Positions 5,580-13,145 of a DNA stretch of 15,985 bases are shown here, piece by piece. Position 1 is the first letter of the stretch; each line of letters begins with the position of its first letter. The notes under the pieces were generated by a model that saw only the letters and a list, made by a program, of their open reading frames with translations, was not told the origin of the DNA and did no database searches. Source of the DNA: Rickettsiales bacterium (GTDB lineage: Bacteria; Pseudomonadota; Alphaproteobacteria; Rs-D84); NCBI GenBank assembly GCA_031273075.1, contig JAISSM010000051.1, positions 1 through 15,985 of the forward strand. Reading direction: 5' to 3'. The position numbers and the translations under genes were made by a program.

Positions 5580-8500
5580 TTATTGCACGATGAATTGTTC
5601 GCCGAAGGCGGCCGCGCCGGCGTTGCCGTATACGCACTGAACCGATTCGTACCCGGATTTCAACTGGGACTTTTTCATAAGCACGTTGGTCAGGACGCCC
5701 GCCGCGGTGCCGATCACCGCGCCGCCCGCCGCATCCGCCAAAAGCCGCGTGGTATTGAATCCGCCCTCCGCGCTCCGCCATCCGTCCGCATCCATCTTGG
5801 GAACGCGTTTCCATATATCCAATATCCCGTCTTTACCCTTCATAAGGTCGACCACAATGGGCACCGGCAAGGGTTCGGGCTCATCCGGTTCGACCTCGGT
5901 CCATACGGCAGCATAAGCCTTGACTCCATCGGGGTTGCAAGCGACAGACCTCGCGTCCTTGTCCAATTTCTCCTGCCCTCCATGGAGACGCCATCCGTCG
6001 AAAGTATTTTTGTCCAGTTTAGGATTGCCAGGCACCGGCACCGTTTTGCCGTCTTTATCGCACTCGCAAACTATGCCGGTATATTCCTCTTCGTTCGCCT
6101 CGGTATCGTACGGCTTACAACCGGGGACAACCGCGTCTTTGGCGAAAATCGCATCCCCTTCCAAAATGAATCCGACCTTCCCCACATTTTTTTCTTCCGG
6201 TTCAGGTTCCGGCGGAGGTGCGACAGGGGTCCATACGGCCCTGTAAAAATTTTTCTCTTCGGGGCAAGAAACATTTTTCACTCCGGCGGCTTTGAACGGA
6301 CCATTCCCAAAGGTATCTTTCCAACCGTCAAACGTACTGCCGTCAAGACTGGGATCGCCCGGCACATTCGCCCTTTGATCATCACCGCACTCACAAATCA
6401 AGTCTTGCCCATCTTGTTTACATTTCTTTTGACTTAAGTCGGCAGGAGGAGTAACGTTGTCGTCCATCAGTGAAAATATCGCCACCCGCGGAGCCGGCGC
6501 AGGAGCCGCCCACGTCGCTTTGAGAACCACGTCCTTAGGAGGACAACTAATTTTGTCCCTGCGCGTTCCATTCGGCGCGTTCAGCAGCGCCGTCATTCCG
6601 GACCACCCCGCAAAATCACGCTTTTGCCCCTTCGTCTCCGAAGGATCGCCAGGCACCAATATCTCATTGTCTTTGCAAGGACAACTTACGACACTCTCAT
6701 TGTCAACGACCTTGCTCTCGCACGGCGCGGATACGGCGCCCCAAGCCGCATCGGAACTGTCCAGTTTATACGTCACCGTCGCCACCGGCGGTTCCGGGGG
6801 GGCGGGCGTCCATATCGCCGCGAACTCTATACTGTTGGCGCATCCGATACTCGTTTCCCGGGAACCCGGGGCGTTGATTACTCCGCCGCCGGGCACTCGC
6901 CATCCGCCAAAAGTAAATTTCTTTTCCTCTGTCGCCAAAAATTCGGGATTGTCCGGCACAAAAACTTGTTTATCAATACAGGAACAAACTATCTTATCCC
7001 TCCCGGTACTATCTTTCTGGGCATTACAATCTTTCCTTTGCCCGAGGAGGGTCCATATATTTGAATTGAAAAATCCCACTCCATACCCGTCGACACTTCC
7101 CGCATCATATGTTATCTTTTCTTGCGGCTTCGGCGGGATGCTCCATTCGGAGCCAAATTCAACATCCCCTTCCTTGGCGCAAACAACCTTATCGTTTATG
7201 ACCGACCCATTGATTCCGTTGACGCTGAACCGCACGGGACCATCCGTCCACCCAAGAAAGTCCTGTTGTCCCTTAGGATCCGTGAGATCGCCCGGGACGT
7301 TCGCCTTGTCGTCGTCACCGCAAAGACAGGCCAGTTCAATGGTTCTCATACCTTTATCGTCAACAATATTTTTTCGGGGATCGCACCCGTTCAAATCGGG
7401 GAGATCCGCCCTGCCTTTATTGGCGAACACCGCGTACTTTTTTGGAGGCGGGGTTCCCCATTTAGCTTTGAGAATCGTATCTTTAAGGGGACAATTATCA
7501 GTACTTTCAGTACGCGCTTGGTTCGGAGGGTTGATCGTTACCTTACCGGACACCCACCCTTCAAAAACCTTATCGCCATTTTTGGGATTACCCGGCACGA
7601 AAGACTTATTATTTATGCAAGTGCAAACCACTTTTCCATTTACGCCGACACACTTTGCATCTTCATTATCGGGCAGGTTTTGGATCACGGCGTCATCGAA
7701 ATTTCCATCGTTCGGGTCAAACGTCAACTTCACTTCCGGTTTCGGCGGCGTTGACACCGTCCATTTGGCCTTATGCGTATAGAGTTCCGTCTTATTCGCT
7801 GGACATTCGACAGCCGACGCGATTCCGTTCTTTCCTATTGGTCTGACGGAGCTGAACAGGCCCTCAAGCCCGTCTCTTTCCCACCCATCAAACGTATAGC
7901 CGCCGCGGTCGGGATCGCCCGGCACCGACGCGCAAATGTTGCTGTTATTGCCCTTGCAATTAACGACGCAGGGACATTCCAGCTCGTCAACCTTTTCCCG
8001 GGTACAACCATTCAATTCGACTTTAACATTATCGCTCCCGCTGTCCAGCGCAAATATTACCTTTTGCGGCGGCTCTTCTTTCTTTGGCTCGGTCCATTGG
8101 GCCGTGTATACGGCGACTCTGTTTGAATAACAAGGAAGGCTCTCTCTATTCGCGAGGAACGACATTCTCGCATTTCCCGGGTCCACCCAACCGGCAAGCT
8201 TTTGCGTATCCGCGGGGGGGAGAATAAGTTCCAACGGCACACTTCTTTCAACTTCAGCGGTGCTTGTCTTGTCGCAAGTACAAGTCGCCTCGCTATCGTT
8301 ACCGGCCAACGGTTCGCATTCAGGCGGAGGACTTCTAAATTTCCCGCCATCCGGCAGTATAAATTTCATTTTCCACACAACCGGCGCGGGCTTGGGGGTT
8401 TCGGACTCTTTAAGATACGCGTCATACGCGGCGGCGCACCTTTTCGAAATTTCACCGGCCTGCTTGTTTATATCGGTAATGTCCGAGAAAGACACGTTTT

Positions 8501-9668
8501 TATTTTTAAGACCCCATTTTACGGCGCAAAAATCCGCGGCGCACGCCACATTGCCCGGCCTGTATCCAGCGCCGGCATTAGAGTCGGGATTCAATGTTTT
8601 ATTGGGATTGGTCGAACGACGCATCACCTCGCCGCCCTTAAAATAATATCCGCCTTTGTTAGGATTGGCCTCATTACAGTCGGCGCCTTTTATCCCCGCG
8701 TCGTCCCTGCATCCGCCGCAATTCGCGCCCTTGCCAAGTTTGTTGGCAACGTCGAAAAACCAGTATTGACCGGCCGGGCATTGAACAATGAGATTCTCAC
8801 AAGCTTTTGGTTCTGCGGCCTGAACCGGAGCGGCACCCCACACAGCCCAGTATGATGCGGGTGCGGTTGCGACGCAAGAAACACTCTGCGCGTCAGAGGC
8901 TACTTCAAAATCGCTGATGCTTATTTGAGGATTCCATCCTATGGCAGAACGATTTCCGTTGCTGGGAGCGAGCGGCACCCGCGCCGAATTGCTTGTTTTG
9001 TCGCAAGGACAATTAATTTGTTTATCGCTGATCCTCTTACAATCACGACCGTCGGCGCTCTCTGCTCCAGTGGGGAAAGGCCCGTTCGCCACACTACTAA
9101 CCTCCTTAAATTCAATGACAGCGTGGGAGGCCGGAGCGGGCTCAACGACCGGAGCCGGTTCGGGTTCCGGTTCAGGTTCGGGCGCCAGGGCTGGTTCGGG
9201 TTCCGGTTCGGGAACTGGCGTCAATGATTTGGTCATGCAATGATTGTTCGCCGCCTCACCCGTCCCATCGGCGCCGCCAAATGTAACCCCGCTGCCCAAC
9301 ATGCTGGGGGCGTTATTGATATCATTGCACAAATCCGTAATACATTTCGCATTCGCCGCCGTGCGCCCGGCGCCGCTTGCCACCGCAGGCCGATCGCCTT
9401 GCGCATCTTGTTTCACGTTAAAAAGGACGTCCGCCCCCTGACCCACAAATACCCAGCCTTGGGATTTACCGCCTTGTTGGTCTCTTATTTCACCGCATCT
9501 TTCCATAATCCATCCGACACTCTTGCAACAGCCGCCCGGAGCGGCACTCGGATTGCAACCCGGTTGTTCGTGGCCGATCCAATATTGCCCTCTATCGCAA
9601 AAATCGTCTGCGAAGGCGTTCCCGGTCGCAATGATCCCCAAAAGAGCAAATATTATTTTGTTTCTCAT
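5580..9668 (-). CDS. Giant secreted protein with nine four-cysteine InlB-B-like repeats (1362 aa)
   Basis: A Sec signal peptide (MRNKIIFALLGIIATGNAFA, cut after residue 20) sends it out of the cytoplasm. Residues 24-115 form a Cys-rich region starting CDRGQYW. A Pro-Glu linker (about 150-182) follows, then repeat 1 (about 183-276). A second CPAGQYW region spans about 288-420. Eight more repeats follow, ending at Trp near 524, 634, 736, 842, 952, 1052, 1145 and 1254. Each repeat has a start strand, a Cys, C-x-C, VPG-x-P, F-x-GW, a fourth Cys, and A-x-W at the end. This is the Listeria-Bacteroides/InlB-B repeat pattern with added cysteines, so disulfides are likely. The C-terminus (about 1310-1333) is a glycine-rich hydrophobic stretch, AAGGAVIGTAAGVLTNVLMKK. 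A role at the surface or in adhesion is inference. AGAAGG lies before ATG 9668. It lies downstream of the 303-aa gene on the same strand. Confidence 0.88.
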   Translation of the reverse strand: MRNKIIFALLGIIATGNAFADDFCDRGQYWIGHEQPGCNPSAAPGGCCKSVGWIMERCGEIRDQQGGKSQGWVFVGQGADVLFNVKQDAQGDRPAVASGAGRTAANAKCITDLCNDINNAPSMLGSGVTFGGADGTGEAANNHCMTKSLTPVPEPEPEPALAPEPEPEPEPAPVVEPAPASHAVIEFKEVSSVANGPFPTGAESADGRDCKRISDKQINCPCDKTSNSARVPLAPSNGNRSAIGWNPQISISDFEVASDAQSVSCVATAPASYWAVWGAAPVQAAEPKACENLIVQCPAGQYWFFDVANKLGKGANCGGCRDDAGIKGADCNEANPNKGGYYFKGGEVMRRSTNPNKTLNPDSNAGAGYRPGNVACAADFCAVKWGLKNKNVSFSDITDINKQAGEISKRCAAAYDAYLKESETPKPAPVVWKMKFILPDGGKFRSPPPECEPLAGNDSEATCTCDKTSTAEVERSVPLELILPPADTQKLAGWVDPGNARMSFLANRESLPCYSNRVAVYTAQWTEPKKEEPPQKVIFALDSGSDNVKVELNGCTREKVDELECPCVVNCKGNNSNICASVPGDPDRGGYTFDGWERDGLEGLFSSVRPIGKNGIASAVECPANKTELYTHKAKWTVSTPPKPEVKLTFDPNDGNFDDAVIQNLPDNEDAKCVGVNGKVVCTCINNKSFVPGNPKNGDKVFEGWVSGKVTINPPNQARTESTDNCPLKDTILKAKWGTPPPKKYAVFANKGRADLPDLNGCDPRKNIVDDKGMRTIELACLCGDDDKANVPGDLTDPKGQQDFLGWTDGPVRFSVNGINGSVINDKVVCAKEGDVEFGSEWSIPPKPQEKITYDAGSVDGYGVGFFNSNIWTLLGQRKDCNAQKDSTGRDKIVCSCIDKQVFVPDNPEFLATEEKKFTFGGWRVPGGGVINAPGSRETSIGCANSIEFAAIWTPAPPEPPVATVTYKLDSSDAAWGAVSAPCESKVVDNESVVSCPCKDNEILVPGDPSETKGQKRDFAGWSGMTALLNAPNGTRRDKISCPPKDVVLKATWAAPAPAPRVAIFSLMDDNVTPPADLSQKKCKQDGQDLICECGDDQRANVPGDPSLDGSTFDGWKDTFGNGPFKAAGVKNVSCPEEKNFYRAVWTPVAPPPEPEPEEKNVGKVGFILEGDAIFAKDAVVPGCKPYDTEANEEEYTGIVCECDKDGKTVPVPGNPKLDKNTFDGWRLHGGQEKLDKDARSVACNPDGVKAYAAVWTEVEPDEPEPLPVPIVVDLMKGKDGILDIWKRVPKMDADGWRSAEGGFNTTRLLADAAGGAVIGTAAGVLTNVLMKKSQLKSGYESVQCVYGNAGAAAFGEQFIVQ

Positions 9669-9699
9669 AACAACCTTCTTTTTCGTTATCCTTGTTCTT

Positions 9700-9714
9700 C
9701 GTCATACCCGCGGC
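9700..9714 (-). repeat. Truncated family A fragment
   Basis: CGTCATACCCGCGGC matches one arm of the family A palindrome (GTCATACCGCGG) with one extra C, but the second arm is missing; a T-run follows. It lies about 30 nt upstream of the 1362-aa gene and may be a decayed copy. Confidence 0.4.
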
Positions 9715-9729
9715 GTTTTTTTCTTTCCT

Positions 9730-9831
9730 TTGTCATACCGCGGCTTGACCGCGGTATCTAGGCAATGTGTGTCGCGCTTCGCGCGACGACTTTACTACCT
9801 GGATCCCGCGATTAAATCGCGGGATGACAAA
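9730..9831. repeat. Compound family A repeat: two inverted copies around a central hairpin (REPIN-like)
   Basis: Three hairpins in a row. The left stem is ATACCGCGG/CCGCGGTAT (9735-9743 and 9749-9757), in minus orientation. The central hairpin is GTCGCGC-TTC-GCGCGAC (9771-9787). The right stem is ATCCCGCGA/TCGCGGGAT (9803-9811 and 9817-9825), in plus orientation. Both outer ends are flanked by TTTGTCAT/ATGACAAA, so the unit is nearly mirror-symmetric, as in REPIN doublets. It lies between the 303-aa and 1362-aa secreted-protein genes and may terminate or process their shared transcript. Confidence 0.85.
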
Positions 9832-9844
9832 TTATTCCCCCTTC

Positions 9845-10756
9845 TCAAAATGCGTCGATGCCGGCCACCAAATCCTTGCACGTCGTCTTGGCGTCCAACG
9901 GAGTCGTGGCGCGGGCGTCTCTCTCCGCCTGACTGCCGCCGTTGCACCAATTATAGACCGTCATCACATCGTTCTTGAATTTGTCCGGCGTTTTCGGGGA
10001 TTTTAACTGCGCATTTATCAATTTCACGCCTTCAAGCGCCCTTTGCCCCTGATATTTGTCGCCCCACCCGCCGGCCGCGCCTATCCCCTCAACCGCGCCG
10101 ACGCCAAGGGCCGCGCCGCCAACGCTCGCCGCGATCGTCCATCCGGTTCTCGCGTTCTTCTTCGCGTCCAATATCGCCGCGTCCAAGTCCGCCGCATCTA
10201 TCCACGATCCGCACTCCACCGTCGCGCCCGCCATAAAGTGCCTGGGCGGGAAGAACCGCCCCATATTCTTGATATCCGCGGATTTTATCGCAACCGGGTA
10301 AAAACACGCGTTTTCCCCCGCCGTTTCATGCTCCGTCATCGCGGCCGCCATGTCCGCCGCCACCCCATCCGGCCGCGCATAGGCCTTGTTCGCCCACACG
10401 CTTCCCGTCGCGCCCATAAGACACGCGTTGCGCAGGCCGGTTTCCGACATCGCGCCAAGGTCGTAATTCACAGTGTTCGAATTCGTCTCGGTCTCGTTGA
10501 TTTCCGGCACGTTCGTCGTCGTGGTCGTCGTGGTCGTCACCGGTATCGTCACGGCCTTCGTCGCGGCCGTTCCCGTGCCCCCCGGTCTTTGCGCCCCAAT
10601 CACCGAAGGCCGGCCCTGATCGGACCCGGACCCCGGGCCCGAACTCATCACCGACTGTCGGCCGCCGCCCTGATCCGATCCGCCGCCGCGGCTTGCGGCA
10701 TACGCCGGGACAATTAACAATGAACAATTAACAATGAACAATGCAAGTTTATTCAT
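9845..10756 (-). CDS. Secreted Gly/Ser/Thr-rich hypothetical protein (303 aa)
   Basis: I do not recognise a family. Residues 1-20 (MNKLALFIVNCSLLIVPAYA) form a clear Sec signal peptide with AYA before the cut; its hydrophobic core is encoded by the tandem 14-nt repeat C2. Residues 21-70 are low-complexity, with two related segments around GSDQG (26-30 and 44-48). A run of eight Thr follows (74-81). The rest (about 95-303) looks folded, with cysteines near 111, 148, 180, 273 and 292 (approximate). A glycine-rich hydrophobic stretch (about 203-230, AASVGGAALGVGAVEGIGAAGG) resembles the membrane-active stretch at the end of the 1362-aa protein encoded 176 nt downstream on the same strand. AGAGG precedes the ATG and an extended -10 promoter lies upstream. 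The two are probably co-transcribed and may act together; that is inference. Confidence 0.82.
   Translation of the reverse strand: MNKLALFIVNCSLLIVPAYAASRGGGSDQGGGRQSVMSSGPGSGSDQGRPSVIGAQRPGGTGTAATKAVTIPVTTTTTTTTNVPEINETETNSNTVNYDLGAMSETGLRNACLMGATGSVWANKAYARPDGVAADMAAAMTEHETAGENACFYPVAIKSADIKNMGRFFPPRHFMAGATVECGSWIDAADLDAAILDAKKNARTGWTIAASVGGAALGVGAVEGIGAAGGWGDKYQGQRALEGVKLINAQLKSPKTPDKFKNDVMTVYNWCNGGSQAERDARATTPLDAKTTCKDLVAGIDAF
10711..10743 (-). repeat. AT-rich tandem repeat family C, copy 2 (inside a signal peptide)
   Basis: Two full 14-nt units CAATTAACAATGAA plus a partial third unit (CAATG), as read on the plus strand. On the minus strand it encodes LFIVNCSLLIV, the core of the signal peptide of the 303-aa protein. 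The same words occur at 3014-3054 outside genes. Confidence 0.85.
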
Positions 10757-10782
10757 GCGGACATCCTCTTATATTTCGTAGA

Positions 10783-10811
10783 ATTATACCATAACCGAAA
10801 AAAATCCCCAA
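10783..10811 (-). promoter_or_regulatory. Promoter of the secreted-protein pair
   Basis: On the minus strand TTGGGG (10811-10806), 17-nt spacer, TATAAT (10788-10783) with an extended TGG just before it. The perfect -10 makes up for the weak -35. The -35 lies inside the tsaB terminator hairpin, so the terminator and the next promoter overlap physically. Confidence 0.55.
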
Positions 10812-10822
10812 AGGGATTTTTT
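10799..10822 (-). terminator. Intrinsic terminator of the MFS-lipoprotein-tsaB operon
   Basis: AAAAAATCCC (10799-10808), loop CAAA, GGGATTTTTT (10813-10822): a 10-bp perfect stem with A/T tails on both sides, so it can work in both directions. It lies 4 nt past the tsaB stop codon. Confidence 0.85.
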
Positions 10823-10825
10823 CAA

Positions 10826-11344
10826 TTAACAATTATTGTCTACATAACTCGGTCTTATATAAAGGGGGATGGTCGGCGTCGGCGGTTCTTTCAATTTTTC
10901 CCGTATTAGGGCGACACCCTGTTTCGGGTCCCAATCCGTCACAAGTTTCGCGTTTTCGGGAAGGTCCGGCGAGATTCCGTACTCTTTGCCGTCAAACGTA
11001 TAATAATCCCCCCTGTCGGATTTGACGGCCAATAAACCACCCCGCCCCTTCGGGGCACCCCTCCATAGAGGGGAACTTGGCTTTGCCAATTCGAACAGGT
11101 TTATCCCTATCAAAGGGATATCGAAACCCATCGCCAGGCCCTTCGCATACGCTATGCCCAGCCTTATGCCCGTAAAACTTCCCGGACCCGTCACAACCCC
11201 TATCGCATCCGGTTTCGCATCCATCAAAAACTCTTTCGCGATTTTCGGCAAGTCGGTCGTTTGCCTTATCGATTCGACCCCGACCGCCTTATCGTCCAGC
11301 GCAAGTTTGATTTTCTTTGAAGTCGCGTCTATCAGAAGGATCAT
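10826..11344 (-). CDS. tsaB: TsaB (YeaZ), t6A tRNA-modification scaffold, with an in-frame repeat insertion
   Basis: TsaB dimerises with TsaD and, with TsaE, makes the t6A base next to the anticodon of ANN-reading tRNAs. The family signature is clear: MILLIDATSKK at the start, VVTGPGSFTGIRLGIAYAKGLAMG (about 50-73), then PLIGINLFELA. It ends with PLYIRPSYV, the normal C-terminal strand. At 172 residues it is short compared with about 200-230 for many relatives. Residues 90-103 (SSPLWRGAPKGRGG) are encoded by half of repeat B, inserted in frame between the helix ending ELAKP and the strand LLAVKSDRGDYYTF. The last codons and the stop lie in repeat-C-like DNA. It starts 5 nt after the lipoprotein stop without a clear ribosome binding site, so translational coupling is likely. 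It is last in its operon. Confidence 0.9.
   Translation of the reverse strand: MILLIDATSKKIKLALDDKAVGVESIRQTTDLPKIAKEFLMDAKPDAIGVVTGPGSFTGIRLGIAYAKGLAMGFDIPLIGINLFELAKPSSPLWRGAPKGRGGLLAVKSDRGDYYTFDGKEYGISPDLPENAKLVTDWDPKQGVALIREKLKEPPTPTIPLYIRPSYVDNNC
11034..11078 (-). repeat. MITE-like repeat family B, half copy inside tsaB
   Basis: A 45-nt stretch matching the right half of the full B elements: AAACCACCCCG, a small CCCC-TTC-GGGG hairpin, CACCCCTCC, then GGAGGGGAACTT-type ending (here ATAGAGGGGAACTT). Its length is a multiple of three and it has no stop codon in the tsaB frame. Confidence 0.85.
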
Positions 11345-11349
11345 TTATA

Positions 11350-11931
11350 TTATTGCCGCGGAAGGAATCCGATTTCCGCGACATGTTGGATTTTCGCAAC
11401 CGTTTCGAACGTGTCCAGGTCGTATATCGTAAGCGTCCGCATCGCGTCCCCGGTTTCAAGGTAGAACATGAACTGCCCCGCCAATTGAAAATCGTACATG
11501 TCGTTTTTCAAAAGGTGCGCGGATTTTTTCTCTTTGTTCACGAAGTAAAGCTCCCCGGACATGGTCGCGATCTCCACGCCCTGGGAAAACACGAACGCGT
11601 ATTTGGAATTCTGTATCGTGGTCGCGTATTCGTCGAACGCCTTATAGTTCACGCCCTCGAACCTCGGATAATTATCCTCCCACGCGAAGGCCATGCGATA
11701 GTCGGCCGGAAACGTCTGGATAAGCCTTTGGGCGGGCGTTTTGTCCGAACGCGACACGCGGATCATCGCGCGCCGCGCGTTGTCGAATTTTTCAAGCACG
11801 AATTCGTCCGCCTCCGCGCGCAGAACGAACATAAACTGGCCGCCCTTATCCTCCGCCGCATCCATGTCCATATCCATTTCCGCGCATGACGCGACGAACG
11901 CCGCCGCAAATATGATCAGGTATTTTTTCAT
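11350..11931 (-). CDS. Hypothetical lipoprotein (193 aa)
   Basis: The N-terminus MKKYLIIFAAAFVASC is a classic lipoprotein signal with lipobox VASC, so Cys16 should be lipid-modified; the mature protein begins C-AEMDMDMDAAED. The +2 residue is Ala, which would favour sorting to the outer membrane under the E. coli rule (inference). Residues 30-193 look like an all-beta or mixed domain rich in aromatic residues (QFMFVLRAEADEF near 32-44, FAWEDNYPRFEG, KYAFVFSQGVEIATMSGELYF, QLAGQFMFYLETGD). QFMF occurs near both ends, which may mark two related halves. I do not recognise a family. Its ATG overlaps the TGA of the MFS gene (ATGA), with GGAAGAG upstream, and tsaB follows 5 nt later, so it is the middle gene of the operon. 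Confidence 0.82.
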   Translation of the reverse strand: MKKYLIIFAAAFVASCAEMDMDMDAAEDKGGQFMFVLRAEADEFVLEKFDNARRAMIRVSRSDKTPAQRLIQTFPADYRMAFAWEDNYPRFEGVNYKAFDEYATTIQNSKYAFVFSQGVEIATMSGELYFVNKEKKSAHLLKNDMYDFQLAGQFMFYLETGDAMRTLTIYDLDTFETVAKIQHVAEIGFLPRQ

Positions 11932-13145
11932 CGGTTCTCTTCCACGCCAACTTTATACCGCCCGGCGCTCTTTGTCAAATTCAGAACGAATATTCCCGCC
12001 GCTATGAATCCGGCCATGCTTAACATCGCAAGCCTGTGGCCGCCGCCCGCCGCCAATATCCCGCCCCAGACCAAGGGCCCTATGATGGACGAGAATCTTT
12101 CAAATATCGTGTAAAACGAAAATCCATAGCCCAGGTCGTCCTTTTCAAGGCAAAGGCTTATGTACGCGCGGCTTGTCGCCCAGCCCGCGCCTATGGTAAG
12201 GCCCAACAGCGCCGCCAATGCGAAAAACAAAGTCATACTTGAGGCCGCCGCGATCACGGGGATAAGGACAAGCCATGTCCAAAGGATTATTTTAAGGCAT
12301 TTTCTTACCCCTAATCTATCGCCGAGCACGCCCGCGATCAACGCGCCCAGAGATCCCGCAAGCATCGTGGTCATAAGCATTATCGACGTCGTTTCGTCCG
12401 ACATGTCAAGGACTTTGCCCGCGTATATCGGATAGTTGTTCGTTATGGTCGCAAGCGCGTCGTTGTAAAAAAAGAACGATATAAGGACCAGGGCCGCCGG
12501 AGACGATAGGATAAAATTCCTAAACTTTTTCCAATCGAACCCGATCCGGACTTTGGGCGCGATCGCCCCGGACGCCTTCGGGCGCGGCGGTTCCTTATAA
12601 TACAGCATCATCGGCCAGGCAAGCGCCGCGAACAACAACACCGACGGGATCAGCGGCCAAAGCCGCCCTATTCCCGCAAGCGGCAATGTGACCGCAAGCC
12701 CAAGGACCATGCCCGCCGAACTTGCGAACTGGCTTAGGCCGGAGGCCGCCGCGCGGTGTTCCTCGTCCGCTATGTCGTTAAGCATCGGATCGTAAAAAGA
12801 AAACGAAAGCTGATAGCAATACTGGCCCGCCAAAAAGAATATCAACGCCGGCGCCGACGCGTCAAGAAATGCAAATATCGCCGCCAAAAGATACGACGCC
12901 ATCACGCCCAGCGTCGCGACATTCAGGAATTTTTTCCTATTCCCCGCCTTGTCGTTATGCGCGGCCAGCGCGGGCGCCGTCACAAGAAGCGCCAGGGCCG
13001 TCGCCACGAACACCATATTGTACGCGAAGTCCGAAACGCCCGCGTCCAAAACAAGCCATTTCGAAAAGTACACCAGGAAGTTTATGAATACTATCGAGTT
13101 CGACGCGGTGTAAAGGCACCACAAAAATAATTGCTTTTTATTCAT
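11928..13145 (-). CDS. MFS transporter, UMF1/MFS_22-like (405 aa)
   Basis: A 12-span inner-membrane carrier of the major facilitator superfamily. Family features: the cytoplasmic loop ALAAHNDKAGNRKKF (about 59-73), standing where UMF1 proteins have G-A-x-x-D-x-x-G-x-R-K; FFFYNDAL with Y227-N228-D229, matching the YND motif of the UMF1 (Atg22-like) group; and a second motif-A-like loop GVLGDRLGVRKCLK in the C-terminal half. The substrate is unknown. The start at ATG 13145 (MNKKQLFLWCLYTAS) is chosen because the hydrophobic spans begin directly after it; the longer open frame upstream lacks a membrane-protein character and overlaps the divergent gene. There is no good ribosome binding site, and a TATACT -10 sits only about 10 nt upstream, suggesting a leaderless or very short leader. 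It is first in an operon with the lipoprotein and tsaB. Confidence 0.9.
   Translation of the reverse strand: MNKKQLFLWCLYTASNSIVFINFLVYFSKWLVLDAGVSDFAYNMVFVATALALLVTAPALAAHNDKAGNRKKFLNVATLGVMASYLLAAIFAFLDASAPALIFFLAGQYCYQLSFSFYDPMLNDIADEEHRAAASGLSQFASSAGMVLGLAVTLPLAGIGRLWPLIPSVLLFAALAWPMMLYYKEPPRPKASGAIAPKVRIGFDWKKFRNFILSSPAALVLISFFFYNDALATITNNYPIYAGKVLDMSDETTSIMLMTTMLAGSLGALIAGVLGDRLGVRKCLKIILWTWLVLIPVIAAASSMTLFFALAALLGLTIGAGWATSRAYISLCLEKDDLGYGFSFYTIFERFSSIIGPLVWGGILAAGGGHRLAMLSMAGFIAAGIFVLNLTKSAGRYKVGVEENR

Noticed and set aside
5466..7782. Long plus-strand open frames of 323 and 441 codons opposite the 1362-aa gene
   Set aside because: They lie antisense to a gene with signal peptide and clear repeats, lack any domain pattern or RBS, and follow from the GC-rich codon bias of the true strand.
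10501..10550. Thr-codon run as a phase-variable microsatellite
   Set aside because: The run mixes ACG and ACC codons, so it is not a pure short repeat and slippage is less likely.
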